Shown here piece after piece: positions 63,008 to 64,000 of a DNA stretch of 64,000 nucleotides. Location of the stretch: positions 5,587,339-5,651,338 of the forward strand of contig NZ_CP036292.1 in the NCBI RefSeq assembly GCF_007751715.1, read 5' to 3'. Within the stretch, counting starts at the first letter, position 1. Each line of letters opens with the position of its first letter. The translations under genes and the position numbers were made by a program. This stretch comes from Rosistilla oblonga. Its GTDB lineage: Bacteria > Planctomycetota > Planctomycetia > Pirellulales > Pirellulaceae. Under the pieces are notes generated by a model that worked only from the letters and a program-made list of their open reading frames with translations, made no database searches and was not told the origin of the DNA.

Positions 63008-64000
63008 TTATACATCAGCCGAACCATCGACGGTTGCGCCGATCAGGCTGAGACACCGCTCTATCAGCAGGCGTTCTGTTTTTCGCGAAGAGCTTTCATT
63101 TGCGGAGGACTGAACTGCATCGTTATAAACTTCAATGCAGCGGTTAACCCGTTCCGCTATCTCCGCAGACGACATCCTGTTGATGTACGCAAACAGCCGC
63201 TCGGGGCCTGAGAACGCACGGCAATCGATGTAACTGTCTTCGGGAAACACGGAATCAACAGCGGCTTGCCCCCAATAAATCGGAAGTGATCTCGCTCGAA
63301 TAGAATCCCACAGCTTCTCCGTGACGTAATTTGGTGCGATCGTATTCTCCAGCGCGAAGTTGAACCGATAGGCCTTTAGAAGCTGTTGCTTCCTTTCCCA
63401 CCACCCTGCAAACTGGTTCTCTCCAGTCTCCTGTCGACTGTCTTCAATAACGCGAGAATCGGAAGGCCAATGCCGCCCACACACATCGACTACCCCATTT
63501 CTGTGTCCCCAAACCGCCCAGCGACTTCGCAGACAAGAAAGATCATGCTCAACGCCGTTGCGTCTCAAACTCCATTGCGAACCCTCACGGTATGTCATCA
63601 AAGCGAGTACCGGCGCGACGTCGTCGCGGGATTCCATTTCTGCCGGCGTGACGAAAGGGAGCGTTTCTCCGTAGAGTAAGAAGCGGTAGATGTCGTGAAA
63701 AACATCACCTGTGAAGCAGTTCATACGTTCTGGAACCGCATGACTCTGCGCCACACCAGAAGGAATGCATGTGTCGTACCTCGGTTCGTCAGTCCAAAGA
63801 AGCGTAGGCTTTCGTCGCAAATTCAACGCGTTTTTCAGAAAATCTTTCCTACCCCACTTCTCAGTAACGACGAGGTCGGCTAACGCTGCTGTTTCGACCA
63901 ATTTAAACTTCACATTGTGCGTGCCAGCAAGAAACTCTTCCTTCGCAAAAGGCCAATCTTTTGAGGACCATCTCAGACGGTAAACACGGATCACGGTCAT
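63008..64000 (-). CDS. GT10/fucosyltransferase-like glycosyltransferase
   Basis: This is a 330-residue protein whose C-terminal half carries the alpha-1,3-fucosyltransferase (GT10) signature: YRFNFALENTIAPNYVTEKL followed by WDSIRARSLPIYWG, and PEDSYIDCRAF. It would transfer fucose or a similar sugar to a surface glycan. The ATG falls exactly on the last base of the window, so the gene could also begin further upstream outside it. Confidence 0.82.
   Translation of the reverse strand: MTVIRVYRLRWSSKDWPFAKEEFLAGTHNVKFKLVETAALADLVVTEKWGRKDFLKNALNLRRKPTLLWTDEPRYDTCIPSGVAQSHAVPERMNCFTGDVFHDIYRFLLYGETLPFVTPAEMESRDDVAPVLALMTYREGSQWSLRRNGVEHDLSCLRSRWAVWGHRNGVVDVCGRHWPSDSRVIEDSRQETGENQFAGWWERKQQLLKAYRFNFALENTIAPNYVTEKLWDSIRARSLPIYWGQAAVDSVFPEDSYIDCRAFSGPERLFAYINRMSSAEIAERVNRCIEVYNDAVQSSANESSSRKTERLLIERCLSLIGATVDGSADV

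Overview
The window looks like a chromosomal segment of a planctomycete, most likely a Pirellulaceae relative of Rhodopirellula or Rosistilla. This is inferred from gene content and was not checked by a search. Pointers are a DUF1559 protein, two ECF sigma factors (one of the TIGR02999 type), a membrane serine/threonine kinase, a GAF-HlyD / M50-HlyD exporter operon, PEP-CTERM proteins with a FemAB partner, a deoxyhypusine-synthase-like protein, and many palindromic intergenic repeats. Base composition is moderately GC-rich.

Layout. 0-7.1 kb: a 5'-truncated DUF1559 protein, a GNAT-nitrilase fusion, then a minus-strand cluster of ECF sigma factor, asparagine-synthase-like protein, radical SAM protein and flavin-dependent halogenase-like oxidoreductase. 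7.2-15.8 kb: a second ECF sigma factor with a membrane kinase, a HAD hydrolase, a Tat-exported double alpha/beta hydrolase, and a lipoprotein-cmoA-cmoB operon for wobble-uridine modification. 16-22.8 kb: a deoxyhypusine-synthase-like gene, a 150-bp hairpin repeat array, cdsA, a ClC channel with CBS domains, a fatty acid desaturase and tRNA-Leu. 23-25.1 kb: a group II intron just downstream of the terminator of a large DUF11 surface protein (25.2-27.8 kb). 28-31.2 kb: recO, a BamD-like lipoprotein, an LptE-like lipoprotein and tRNA-Gln. 31.3-32.6 kb: a gene-free block of REP-like repeats.

32.6-45.9 kb: glutamate dehydrogenase, a PilZ protein, the three-gene GAF-HlyD / M50-HlyD / HlyD operon, a ZIP transporter, a methyltransferase, rpsB-tsf and pyrH (translation and UMP kinase core), and an ATP-grasp enzyme. 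46-47.7 kb: a REP-associated (RAYT-like) transposase flanked on both sides by the same GGGACAGGC motif in opposite orientations.

47.7-64 kb: a minus-strand surface and exopolysaccharide locus. A 2.2-kb tandem duplication (49.78-54.28 kb) has doubled a small secreted protein gene and a PEP-CTERM gene. It left a FemAB-YdcF chimera at the junction, with intact FemAB and YdcF at the outer edges. Upstream, in apparent transcription order, lie a 68-aa exported-looking peptide, a PqqD-like protein, an HprK-related kinase fused to a nucleotidyltransferase, a VanZ-like membrane protein, a glycosyltransferase and YdcF. Two more glycosyltransferases (one GT10/fucosyltransferase-like) and a 5'-truncated methyltransferase fill the right end.

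The strongest candidates for a new system are the HprK-like kinase / PqqD / short exported peptide cassette and the duplicated PEP-CTERM cargo module. Also worth pursuing are the AsnB-like / radical SAM / flavoenzyme cluster and the ATPase-less HlyD-M50 exporter. All functions are assigned by reading motifs and family resemblance by eye. No database search was run.
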